Shown here piece after piece: positions 49,951-57,120 of a stretch of 64,000 nucleotides of DNA. The notes beneath the pieces are model-generated. The model did not search any database. It saw only the letters and a list, made by a program, of their open reading frames with translations, and had not been told where the DNA came from. Every line of letters starts with the position of its first letter. Position 1 is the stretch's first letter. The position numbers and the translations under genes are program-made. Source of the DNA: an uncultured Prevotella sp. (GTDB lineage: Bacteria > Bacteroidota > Bacteroidia > Bacteroidales > Bacteroidaceae); assembly GCA_900315525.1 (NCBI GenBank), contig OMZO01000011.1, forward strand, positions 96,842-160,841. Reading direction: 5' to 3'.

Positions 49951-50237
49951 TAGTCGTTTCCTCCATTCTTTACACGTTCCTTCCAGTTCACGTTAGGTTT
50001 GAAGTTCAGCACCAATTTGGGAGGCACAAGCATCCGCTGTCCCGTTGATGGGTTCACCATCACGCGCTCTAGTTTCTTCTTTACCTCGAAAGTACCGAAT
50101 GTCGGAACGAGCACGGCATCATCTTCCTGGAAACGGTCACCCATCGTCTCCACGAGAAGATTGACCATTCGCTGGGTGTCCTCAGGTGAATACCCTGTCC
50201 GCTGTGCAAGTTCTGCGATAAATTCTTTATTCGTCAT
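49950..50237 (-). CDS. HU-family DNA-binding protein
   Basis: 95 aa, the usual length. MTNKEFIAELAQRTGYSPEDTQRMVNLLVETMGDRF is the dimerisation part and LVPTFGTFEVKKKLERVMVNPSTGQRMLVPPKLVLNFKPN the DNA-binding arms. It is a nucleoid-associated protein that bends DNA. It may form heterodimers with the HU domain of the next gene, whose start overlaps its stop. It lies 5 bp after rimO. Confidence 0.93.
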   Translation of the reverse strand: MTNKEFIAELAQRTGYSPEDTQRMVNLLVETMGDRFQEDDAVLVPTFGTFEVKKKLERVMVNPSTGQRMLVPPKLVLNFKPNVNWKERVKNGGND

Positions 50238-50242
50238 ATATC

Positions 50243-51538
50243 TTATTTGTTTATTGTACCATATAAATCGAAAGCTTCGGCATCGGTCATCTCCACATCA
50301 TAGAATGCACCGATAGTCAACTGTCCCTCCCTAACGGGAATAAGCACCTCTGGGTCGACCTCAGGTGAACAGTATTCAGTTCTTCCAACAAAATAATCAC
50401 CCTCCTGACGGTCGATGATTACCTTGAAGGTCTTACCCACCTTCTCTTCCTCCTGTTCTGCACTAATCGTCTGTTGGATACGCATCAGTTTGTCAAGACG
50501 CTGCTGCTTCACATCCTCCGGCACGTCGTCCTCATAGTGTTCTGCAGAATAGGTTCCTTCCTCTTCTGAATAAGCGAAGGCACCCATCCGCTCAAAACGG
50601 GCCCACTTCACAAACTGCTTGAGTTCTTCGAAGTCAGCCTCTGTCTCACCGGGGAATCCCACCATCAGCGTCGTTCTGATACAGATACCAGGCACCTCTC
50701 GACGCAATCTCTCCACGAGCTCGTAGGTCTCGACCTTTGTCACGTGGCGTTGCATCCGCTGGAGCATGTGGTCCGAGATATGCTGCAGGGCGATATCCAG
50801 ATATTTACAGACGTTCTGCTTCTCCCGTATCACACGCAGCAAGTCCCATGGGAAATGCGTCGGATAGGCATAGTGCAGCCTGATCCACTCCACACCGGGA
50901 ATGTCCGCCATCTGCTCAATGAGCTCAGCGATATGCTGCTTGCCGTCAATATCGACACCATAGTAGGTCAGTTCCTGAGCAATCACATTAAACTCCTTGC
51001 GACCAGTCTTTACCAGATAGCGCACCTCATCCAGAATCTCTGCCATCGGCCTACTCTGGTGGCGTCCAGTAATCAGGGGAATCGCACAGTAGGCACAATG
51101 ACGATCACAGCCTTCACTGATCTTTACGTAGGCATAGTGATCAGGGGTTGTCACATGACGATGATAAACATTATCAGCCGCCGTCTTCTCACTGATGTCC
51201 TGCAAGAGCTTACGATAGTTAAACTTCCCGTACCAGCCATCCACCTCAGGAATTTCTTTCTCAAGATCAGCCAGATAACGTTCTGATAGACAACCCATCA
51301 CATAGAGCTGCTCTACCCTACCCTCGGTCTTCGCCTGTGCGAACTCGAGAATGGTGTTGATACTCTCCTCTTTGGCATCGTTGATAAAACCACAGGTATT
51401 CACCACCACAATCTCCCCTTGTGGGTTGTCGCTGTCGTGCGTACACGTGAAACCGTTGGATTCCAACAATCCCATCAGCATCTCGCTATCGACGAGATTC
51501 TTTGAGCAACCGAGTGATATGATATCTATAGTCTTCAC
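50243..51538 (-). CDS. rimO: Ribosomal protein uS12 methylthiotransferase
   Basis: 431 aa. It adds a methylthio group to an aspartate of ribosomal protein S12. The N-terminal methylthiotransferase domain starts MKTIDIISLGCSKNLVDSEMLMG, the radical SAM cluster motif is CDRHCAYC, and a TRAM domain closes the protein (VIIDRQEGDYFVGRTEYCSPEVDPE). Second gene of the long ftsY run, 20 bp after ftsY. Confidence 0.95.
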   Translation of the reverse strand: MKTIDIISLGCSKNLVDSEMLMGLLESNGFTCTHDSDNPQGEIVVVNTCGFINDAKEESINTILEFAQAKTEGRVEQLYVMGCLSERYLADLEKEIPEVDGWYGKFNYRKLLQDISEKTAADNVYHRHVTTPDHYAYVKISEGCDRHCAYCAIPLITGRHQSRPMAEILDEVRYLVKTGRKEFNVIAQELTYYGVDIDGKQHIAELIEQMADIPGVEWIRLHYAYPTHFPWDLLRVIREKQNVCKYLDIALQHISDHMLQRMQRHVTKVETYELVERLRREVPGICIRTTLMVGFPGETEADFEELKQFVKWARFERMGAFAYSEEEGTYSAEHYEDDVPEDVKQQRLDKLMRIQQTISAEQEEEKVGKTFKVIIDRQEGDYFVGRTEYCSPEVDPEVLIPVREGQLTIGAFYDVEMTDAEAFDLYGTINK

Positions 51539-51558
51539 TATCCCCTATTCACTTTTCA

Positions 51559-52521
51559 CTATTCACTCTTCCCTTTAAACAGCGAGTCCACGAACTGACG
51601 CTTGTTGAAAAGTTGCAGGTCCTTCATCCCCTCACCCAGGCCGATATATTTCACTGGCACCTTCAACTGGTCGGAGATACCAATCACCACACCACCTTTG
51701 GCTGTACCGTCAAGTTTCGTGATTGCCAGCGAAGTAATCTGTGTCACAGCAGCAAACTGCTTCGCCTGCTCGAAGGCATTCTGTCCAGTAGAACCGTCCA
51801 GCACGAGCATCACCTCGTCGGGAGCTTCTGGCAGCACCTTCTTCATCACCTCCTTGATTTTCTTCAACTCGTTCATCAGCCCCACCTTGTTGTGCAGACG
51901 GCCGGCCGTATCTATCAGCACCACATCGGCACCATTGGCTTTAGCACTCTGCAACGTATCGAAAGCCACAGAAGCGGGATCGGATCCCATCTGCTGCTTC
52001 ACCACAGGCACGCCCACACGCTCACCCCAGATACACAACTGCTCAACGGCAGCAGCACGAAAGGTGTCGGCCGCACCGAGATACACCTTCTTACCTGCCT
52101 GTTTGAACTGCCAGGCCAGTTTACCGATAGTGGTAGTCTTACCCACGCCATTCACACCCACAACGAGTATCACATAGGGTTTATGGTCGCCTGGAAGATC
52201 CCAGTTATCATTGTCTTCAGAATTGTTTTCAGCCAACAGGTCGGCAATCTCATCACGCAAAATCGCATTGAGTTCCGACGTACTCACGTATTTATCTCGA
52301 GCCACGCGCTCTTCGATGCGACGGATGATCTTCAACGTCGTATCCACGCCCACATCACTGGTGATAAGCACCTCCTCAAGGTTGTCCAACACATCGTCGT
52401 CCACCTTCGATTTACCGGCTACAGCTCTCGCCAACTTGTCAAAGACACTGGTCTTGGTCTTTTCCAGTCCCTTGTCAAGTGTCTCTTTATTTTCTTTATT
52501 GAAAAATCCAAAAATTCCCAT
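51559..52521 (-). CDS. ftsY: Signal recognition particle receptor
   Basis: 320 aa. SRP GTPase that docks ribosome-SRP complexes at the inner membrane. The N-terminal four-helix NG part is preceded by only a short acidic/basic A region. GTPase motifs are VGVNGVGKTTTIGKLA (G1), DTFRAAAVEQL (G2), LIDTAGRLHNK (G3) and ITKLDGTAKGG (G4). It has its own promoter (52539-52570) behind a terminator, so it heads the 12-gene run to queA. Confidence 0.96.
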   Translation of the reverse strand: MGIFGFFNKENKETLDKGLEKTKTSVFDKLARAVAGKSKVDDDVLDNLEEVLITSDVGVDTTLKIIRRIEERVARDKYVSTSELNAILRDEIADLLAENNSEDNDNWDLPGDHKPYVILVVGVNGVGKTTTIGKLAWQFKQAGKKVYLGAADTFRAAAVEQLCIWGERVGVPVVKQQMGSDPASVAFDTLQSAKANGADVVLIDTAGRLHNKVGLMNELKKIKEVMKKVLPEAPDEVMLVLDGSTGQNAFEQAKQFAAVTQITSLAITKLDGTAKGGVVIGISDQLKVPVKYIGLGEGMKDLQLFNKRQFVDSLFKGKSE

Positions 52522-52538
52522 ACATTATTATTTTGCAT

Positions 52539-52570
52539 GCAAAATTAATAATTTTCGATGAAACCGCAAA
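52539..52570 (-). promoter_or_regulatory. Promoter of ftsY and the long downstream run
   Basis: TAATTTTGC (52539-52547) and TTTG (52567-52570) on the minus strand, 19-bp spacer. The -33 box touches the T run of the upstream terminator. Confidence 0.8.
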
Positions 52571-52601
52571 AAAAGAGGCTGCAATTTAACTTGCAGCCTC
52601 T
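52567..52601 (-). terminator. Intrinsic terminator after the DUF4295 gene
   Basis: An 11-bp perfect stem AGAGGCTGCAA (complement at 52591-52601) with TTGCAGCCTCT (52574-52584) on the minus strand and a T run of seven. It closes the rpmB-rpmG operon. Confidence 0.92.
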
Positions 52602-52633
52602 CATTTTTATGTAAAATTAAAATTAGCTCCGGA

Positions 52634-52792
52634 TTAGTTCTTGAAGAAGTCCTTAACGGCCTCATTGGGAACCATCTGCTCATCGAAGATGTAAGCGCCA
52701 GTCTTCGGGCTCTTAACCATCTTGATCACCTTTGTGTAAGCGCGACCATCCTTTGAACCTTCATGGAGGGTAGCAACGGTTTTCTTTGCCAT
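52634..52792 (-). CDS. DUF4295 small basic protein of the ribosomal operon, 52 aa
   Basis: Starts MAKKTVATLHEGSKDGRAYTKVIKMVKSPKTG and ends VPNEAVKDFFKN. This Lys-rich protein follows rpmB and rpmG in Bacteroidota and is probably a ribosome-associated protein of this phylum. It is a short gene that could easily be missed. It has 52 codons and a clear ATG. Confidence 0.88.
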   Translation of the reverse strand: MAKKTVATLHEGSKDGRAYTKVIKMVKSPKTGAYIFDEQMVPNEAVKDFFKN

Positions 52793-52804
52793 TCTTCAGT
52801 CGTA

Positions 52805-52996
52805 TTATTTAATTTCCTTGTGAAGAGTCATCTTCTTCAGGATGGGGTTATACTTCATCAGCTCCATACGCTCTGGCGTATTCTTGCGATTCTTTGTAGT
52901 CACATAACGGCTTGTGCCGGGCATGCCACTGTTCTTATGCTCAGTGCACTCCAGGATCACCTGAACGCGATTGCCTTTTGCTTTCTTGCTTGCCAT
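52805..52996 (-). CDS. rpmG: 50S ribosomal protein L33
   Basis: 63 aa. The sequence [21 protein letters not shown] with [28 protein letters not shown] is typical. Only one of the Cys ligands is kept (ECTEHK), so this is the zinc-free form. It lies 5 bp after rpmB. Confidence 0.96.
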   Translation of the reverse strand: MASKKAKGNRVQVILECTEHKNSGMPGTSRYVTTKNRKNTPERMELMKYNPILKKMTLHKEIK

Positions 52997-53001
52997 CTCT
53001 A

Positions 53002-53265
53002 TTAATCTCCTATCACTTTAATGTCCTTCCAATCGACGTAGCCTTTGGCAACTGCCTGCTTCAGGGCTGCGTCAAGGCCCACTTTGTTAATCATACGAAG
53101 ACCAGCAGCGCTAATCTTCAGCTGAATCCAGCAACCCTCCTCTACATAGTAGAACTTCTTGCTGAAAAGGTTGACGTCAAAGCTTCTCTTTGTGTGGTGC
53201 TTTGAGTGAGACACATTGCAACCAATCTGTGCCTTCTTTCCGGTAATTTGACAAATCTTAGACAT
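53002..53265 (-). CDS. rpmB: 50S ribosomal protein L28
   Basis: 87 aa. [27 protein letters not shown] and the C-terminal [23 protein letters not shown] identify it. It is the first gene of the rpmB-rpmG-DUF4295 operon. Confidence 0.96.
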   Translation of the reverse strand: MSKICQITGKKAQIGCNVSHSKHHTKRSFDVNLFSKKFYYVEEGCWIQLKISAAGLRMINKVGLDAALKQAVAKGYVDWKDIKVIGD

Positions 53266-53315
53266 TTCTATCTACTTTTTTCTTTTGGTTTACACTTACT
53301 TATTCCAAACAGCGT

Positions 53316-53346
53316 GCAAAGGTACACATTTTAATTGAGATTCAAA
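53316..53346 (-). promoter_or_regulatory. Promoter of the rpmB operon
   Basis: TACCTTTGC (53316-53324) and TTTG (53343-53346) on the minus strand, 18-bp spacer. Confidence 0.8.
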
Positions 53347-53383
53347 CGTTTGCCCGACTGGAAAAAGAAAGAATTAATGTTTT

Positions 53384-53899
53384 TTAACCTTCTCGAACTG
53401 GTCTGGGCTCATTTTCTTCCTTCAAGAAACTCAAAAACAGTTCCATAGCCTTGTTGGTGGCAATAGCCAGATTGATGTCCCGACCATGATCTTCTTCCAC
53501 TTTCAAAGTTACAACACGTTCAGCACTGCCACAGGCCAGCCAGATGGTTCCAACGGGAATCTCCTTCGTACCGCCCGAAGGTCCTGCCACACCTGTTGCC
53601 GAGATGGCATAATCCGTCTGAAGCGTCCTGCAGGCACCCTTCACCATAGCTACAGCCACCTCCTCGCAGACGGCTGTCTTCTCCAGAAGCACCTGAGGAT
53701 CAACGTCTAGAAGACGCTCTTTAATTTCATTCACGTACGAGATAATGCCACCCTTGAAATATTTCGAGGCACCAGGCACCGAGATGATAGCCTCAGCTAT
53801 ACGACCTCCCGTACAACTCTCCGCCGTACCGACGGTCTTTTCAGTCTCCCAGAGGATCTCACTGATTTCCCTGCTTATTATTTTACTTTCAAAATCCAT
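53384..53899 (-). CDS. CinA-type nicotinamide-nucleotide amidohydrolase
   Basis: 171 aa, the stand-alone C-terminal CinA domain (PncC). It hydrolyses NMN to nicotinate mononucleotide in pyridine nucleotide salvage. Motifs are GTAESCTGGRIAEA, GGIISYVNEIK, ISATGVAGPSGGT and VGTIWLAC. It follows tsaD by 19 bp, so it is probably the last gene of map-tsaD-cinA. Confidence 0.9.
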   Translation of the reverse strand: MDFESKIISREISEILWETEKTVGTAESCTGGRIAEAIISVPGASKYFKGGIISYVNEIKERLLDVDPQVLLEKTAVCEEVAVAMVKGACRTLQTDYAISATGVAGPSGGTKEIPVGTIWLACGSAERVVTLKVEEDHGRDINLAIATNKAMELFLSFLKEENEPRPVREG

Positions 53900-53918
53900 A
53901 TTATAATATTGTTCAATA

Positions 53919-54947
53919 TCACTTAAATGTCACTTTCGAGAATGCAGGAGCATCGATATCGCAGAATTCACCGTCGAGATACTTGTAGTAGCCCACAATG
54001 CCGATCATCGCCGCATTGTCCGTCGTATAGCTAAACTTCGGGATGTAGATCGTCCACCCATAACGTTTCTCCGCATCATAGAACGCATTACGCAGGCCGT
54101 TGTTCGCACTCACGCCACCAGCCACAGCCACGTGCTTGATGCCCGTCTGCTTCACGGCTTTCTTCAGTTTCTTCATCAGGATGTCCACGATGGTCCACTC
54201 CAATGAGGCAGCAATGTCCTCCTTATGATGCTCCACGAAGTCTGGATCCTCCTTTACCCACTTCTGCAACGAGTAGAGGAACGATGTCTTCAAGCCCGAG
54301 AAGCTATAATCCAATCCTGGGATATTCGGCTCCGCAAATGTATAGGCCTTAGGATTTCCCTGACGCGCCAGACGGTCGATAATCGGACCACCGGGATAGC
54401 CCAGTCCCATTACCTTCGAACACTTGTCGATGGCCTCGCCAGCAGCGTCGTCGATAGTCTGTCCCAGCACCTCCATATCGTTGTAGGCATTCACCTTCAC
54501 GATCTGCGAGTTTCCACCCGATACTAAAAGACACAGGAAAGGCAGTGGCGGTTGCTGCGTACTCCCCTCAGACTCACGGATGAAATGCGCCATCACATGT
54601 CCTTGCAGGTGATTCACATCAATAAGGGGAATCCCCAGACTCCTGGCGAAACCCTTTGCAAAACTCACTCCAACAAGCAACGAGCCCATCAGACCCGGTC
54701 CACGGGTAAAGGCGATGGCCGTCAATTGTTCCTTGGTGATTCCTGCCTTCTTAATAGCCTGATCGACCACTGGCACCACATTCTGCTGATGCGCCCTTGA
54801 AGCTAACTCAGGCACGACACCACCATAGGCCTCATGTACCGCTTGCGACGCCGTCACATTCGACAGCAGCACCCCATTCTTGAGTACAGCCGCCGACGTA
54901 TCGTCACAACTCGACTCTATACCTAATATATATATATCGTTCTCCAT
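53919..54947 (-). CDS. tsaD: tRNA N6-adenosine threonylcarbamoyltransferase
   Basis: 342 aa. ASKHA-fold enzyme that adds threonylcarbamoyl to A37 of ANN-decoding tRNAs. Visible motifs are ILGIESSCDDTSAAVL, GPGLMGSLLVG, the metal ligands in VNHLQGHVMAHF, LCLLVSGGNSQIV and the late VAVAGGVSANNGLR. Its ATG overlaps the map stop by one base (TGATG). Confidence 0.96.
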   Translation of the reverse strand: MENDIYILGIESSCDDTSAAVLKNGVLLSNVTASQAVHEAYGGVVPELASRAHQQNVVPVVDQAIKKAGITKEQLTAIAFTRGPGLMGSLLVGVSFAKGFARSLGIPLIDVNHLQGHVMAHFIRESEGSTQQPPLPFLCLLVSGGNSQIVKVNAYNDMEVLGQTIDDAAGEAIDKCSKVMGLGYPGGPIIDRLARQGNPKAYTFAEPNIPGLDYSFSGLKTSFLYSLQKWVKEDPDFVEHHKEDIAASLEWTIVDILMKKLKKAVKQTGIKHVAVAGGVSANNGLRNAFYDAEKRYGWTIYIPKFSYTTDNAAMIGIVGYYKYLDGEFCDIDAPAFSKVTFK

Positions 54948-55813
54948 CAGTACGTCAATATTTCCACCCCATGCTCAGTCATCACGAGCGTATGCTCCCA
55001 TTGGGCACTCGGTTTTTCGTCCTCTGTAATTACCTCCCAACCGTATGGGTCGTCGGCATCGATGAAAACGCGCCAGGTACCCATATTAATCATCGGCTCG
55101 ATGGTGAACACCATACCAGGCACCAGCAACATGCCTGTACCCCGATGACCGTAGTGGTTCACGTCAGGCTCCTCATGGAACTGGAGCCCTACCCCATGTC
55201 CAGCCAAGTCTCTCACCACTCCATAGTGGTATTTCTCACAATGCTTCTCGATGGCGTGGCCGATGTCGCCTACAAACGAGTAAGGCTTGGCAGCCTCCAT
55301 ACCGATTTCCAAGCATTCCTTGGCCACACGTACCAATTGTTCCTTCTCTGGTGTCGTCTTGCCGATGATGAACATACGACTGGCGTCAGCATAGTAACCG
55401 TCGAGGATGGTCGTAAAATCCACGTTGATGATATCACCCTCCTCTAGCACGTCTTCCTCCTTGGGAATACCGTGACACACCACCTCGTTGATTGACGTGC
55501 ATACCGACATTGGGAAGCCCTCATAGTTCAGACAAGCAGGAATAGCCCCATGATCTTCACAATATTGACGACAAATCCGGTCAATCTCCAACGTATTCAT
55601 GCCCGCATGAATCTGCTTGGCCACCTCGTCGAGCACACCCGTATTCACGACACCCGCCTTGCGGATGCCCTCTATCTGTTCTGGTGTCTTGATCAGTTCA
55701 CGAGTCGGCACCAGCTTACCTTTGTTTTCCCAGTACATGATGGTCTTGTCCATTTCCGTCGGTTCCTGACCCGACAGACAGTGCCATCTCTTTTTCTTCT
55801 TAAATGCGTTCAT
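54947..55813 (-). CDS. map: Type I methionine aminopeptidase
   Basis: 288 aa. It removes the initiator methionine from nascent proteins. Metal ligands are in VDFTTILDGYYADASRM, AGHGVGLQFHEEPDV and VFTIEPMINMGT. About 35 extra N-terminal residues (KKKRWHCLSGQEPTEMDKTIMYWENKGKL) precede the catalytic part and may be a ribosome- or metal-binding addition. A -7 box lies 37 bp upstream. Confidence 0.94.
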   Translation of the reverse strand: MNAFKKKKRWHCLSGQEPTEMDKTIMYWENKGKLVPTRELIKTPEQIEGIRKAGVVNTGVLDEVAKQIHAGMNTLEIDRICRQYCEDHGAIPACLNYEGFPMSVCTSINEVVCHGIPKEEDVLEEGDIINVDFTTILDGYYADASRMFIIGKTTPEKEQLVRVAKECLEIGMEAAKPYSFVGDIGHAIEKHCEKYHYGVVRDLAGHGVGLQFHEEPDVNHYGHRGTGMLLVPGMVFTIEPMINMGTWRVFIDADDPYGWEVITEDEKPSAQWEHTLVMTEHGVEILTY

Positions 55814-55849
55814 TTCTTTCTACAAGTCCCATTCAATACTATTCGGGCC

Positions 55850-55858
55850 GCAAAGTTA
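55850..55858 (-). promoter_or_regulatory. -7 element of map-tsaD-cinA
   Basis: TAACTTTGC on the minus strand, 37 bp upstream of the map ATG. Confidence 0.65.
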
Positions 55859-56055
55859 CGAAAACTTTTCCAAATTGTTCTATATTTATAACCTTTTTAA
55901 CCATTCCCCCATGCTCGACAAGCTATTAATGATATGTGAAGATATAAAATTATACGCACGCGTATAATACGACTGCGTTAAATCCTATTATGCATCTGAT
56001 ATCTGCAGAACAAGTATTTCAGGCGTATTGTTTGAGTTTTTTAGGGGATTTTGCT

Positions 56056-56096
56056 AAGTCGTCTGAAGAGCTGAAATGCCCTTGCAGACGGCTTTT
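56056..56096 (+). terminator. Terminator-like hairpin without an upstream gene
   Basis: AAGTCGTCTG (56056-56065) pairs with CAGACGGCTT (56085-56094, one G-U) and is followed by TTTT. No coding gene precedes it on the plus strand, so it may end a small RNA. Confidence 0.55.
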
Positions 56097-56307
56097 CACG
56101 TGGGTCTGTTTAGTTTTTGCCACTTTTTTCTTATAAACTTTCTATGTATTTCAAATAAAAAAATAAGTTTATGAAGAAAAACAGTCAAAACACCATAGTG
56201 CAACAGCTAACACTCTGAATCATAGACGCTTATAACAATCGTCGTTCTAATCAAAACACCATAGATTTCTTAAACTAACATCATTTGTTCCATCGCCTCA
56301 GAATTTT

Positions 56308-56327
56308 TGTCGGAAGGCCTTCCGACA
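56308..56327. repeat. 20-bp perfect palindrome
   Basis: TGTCGGAAGGCCTTCCGACA, flanked by T runs on both sides. It has no loop, so a dimeric protein site is more likely than an RNA hairpin. Confidence 0.75.
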
Positions 56328-56441
56328 CTTTTTGGAAAGCTATCAAAAAAGTGTTAGAAGGCTTTGTAAAAAATGTAGGTATTTGAAAGATAGCTCATCA
56401 GAAAAAACACGCCACATAGACAATATCTCAAAAAAATTTTG

Positions 56442-56450
56442 TATCTTTGC
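56442..56450 (+). promoter_or_regulatory. -7 element of the secreted hypothetical gene
   Basis: TATCTTTGC, 52 bp upstream of the ATG at 56503. Confidence 0.65.
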
Positions 56451-56502
56451 AACCAGAAATATACCACCAGATTAAATAATAACAACTTAAAACCTATTAG
56501 CT

Positions 56503-57006
56503 ATGTTGAAAAAACTATTTCTTACGATGAGTCTTTTAGGACTGTTTACCGTCTGCTACGGACAAGGAACCACAAACCCTCTACCTGCTATGCCTCAAGG
56601 CAAACTGCTACGTGTGGAATATGCTTACAACGGCATGCGGATTCCCGAATATAGCGATTTCGACCTGAAGCGCGATGCCAAAACCGGCAAGAGTGAGTTT
56701 AATTTCCGCCATTATAACACCCAGGTTTCACATGACGGTGCCCCCGATTCTCTCTTCACCGAAGCCCGCCGTATCATTGAGGAAGAGCGTATGTATGAAT
56801 ATGGAGACAGCTACCATCTGCCAGCCGAACTGGAAGCAAGCATGCTCGACGGTTTCAGTTGGCATTTTGACGCTTACTTTGAAAACGGAGTTCACATTTC
56901 GTCACACGGTCGTCACGTTCTGCCAGAAGGCAAAGGTCTTCACTCTTTAGAGAATTTGCTTTACAAGGCCGCAAATGATATCATCGAAGCCACACTCGAC
57001 AGATAA
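56503..57006 (+). CDS. Secreted hypothetical protein, 167 aa
   Basis: A signal peptide (LFLTMSLLGLFTVCYG) is present. The VCYG site is not a good lipobox. The mature part holds LLRVEYAYNGMRIPEYSDFDLKRDAKTGKSEF and FTEARRIIEEERMYEYGDSYHLPAELEASMLDGFSWHFDAYFENGVHISSHG. No family is recognised. It lies upstream of the xylanase gene but has its own promoter, so a link is uncertain. Confidence 0.78.
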   Translation: MLKKLFLTMSLLGLFTVCYGQGTTNPLPAMPQGKLLRVEYAYNGMRIPEYSDFDLKRDAKTGKSEFNFRHYNTQVSHDGAPDSLFTEARRIIEEERMYEYGDSYHLPAELEASMLDGFSWHFDAYFENGVHISSHGRHVLPEGKGLHSLENLLYKAANDIIEATLDR

Positions 57007-57057
57007 AGAAGTTCTACGTTTTTTGTCTTTTATAGACAATATTTTAAAAATCTTTTG

Positions 57058-57066
57058 TACCTTTGC
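57058..57066 (+). promoter_or_regulatory. -7 element of the GH10 xylanase gene
   Basis: TACCTTTGC, 54 bp upstream of the chosen ATG (57121). It overlaps the start of a longer open frame, which rules out that start. Confidence 0.75.
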
Positions 57067-57120
57067 ACCCCGAAATCACTCAATTATCTAACAGAACCAA
57101 TTATCAACTTAATTATCACA

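Larger units (their letters stand above)
55860..56440. other. Long non-coding stretch with several palindromes and a repeated 14-mer
   Basis: No gene is supported. Visible elements are an 8-4-8 inverted repeat ATTATACG-CACG-CGTATAAT (55949-55968), a terminator-like hairpin (56056-56096), a 14-mer TCAAAACACCATAG at 56185-56198 and again at 56251-56264 (66 bp apart), and a 20-bp perfect palindrome (56308-56327). A small RNA ending at 56096 is possible, but no convincing promoter was found. Confidence 0.55.

Noticed and set aside
56185-56264. A CRISPR array
   Set aside because: Only a 14-base identity recurs twice, with no further repeats or cas genes in the window. It is kept only as an observation.
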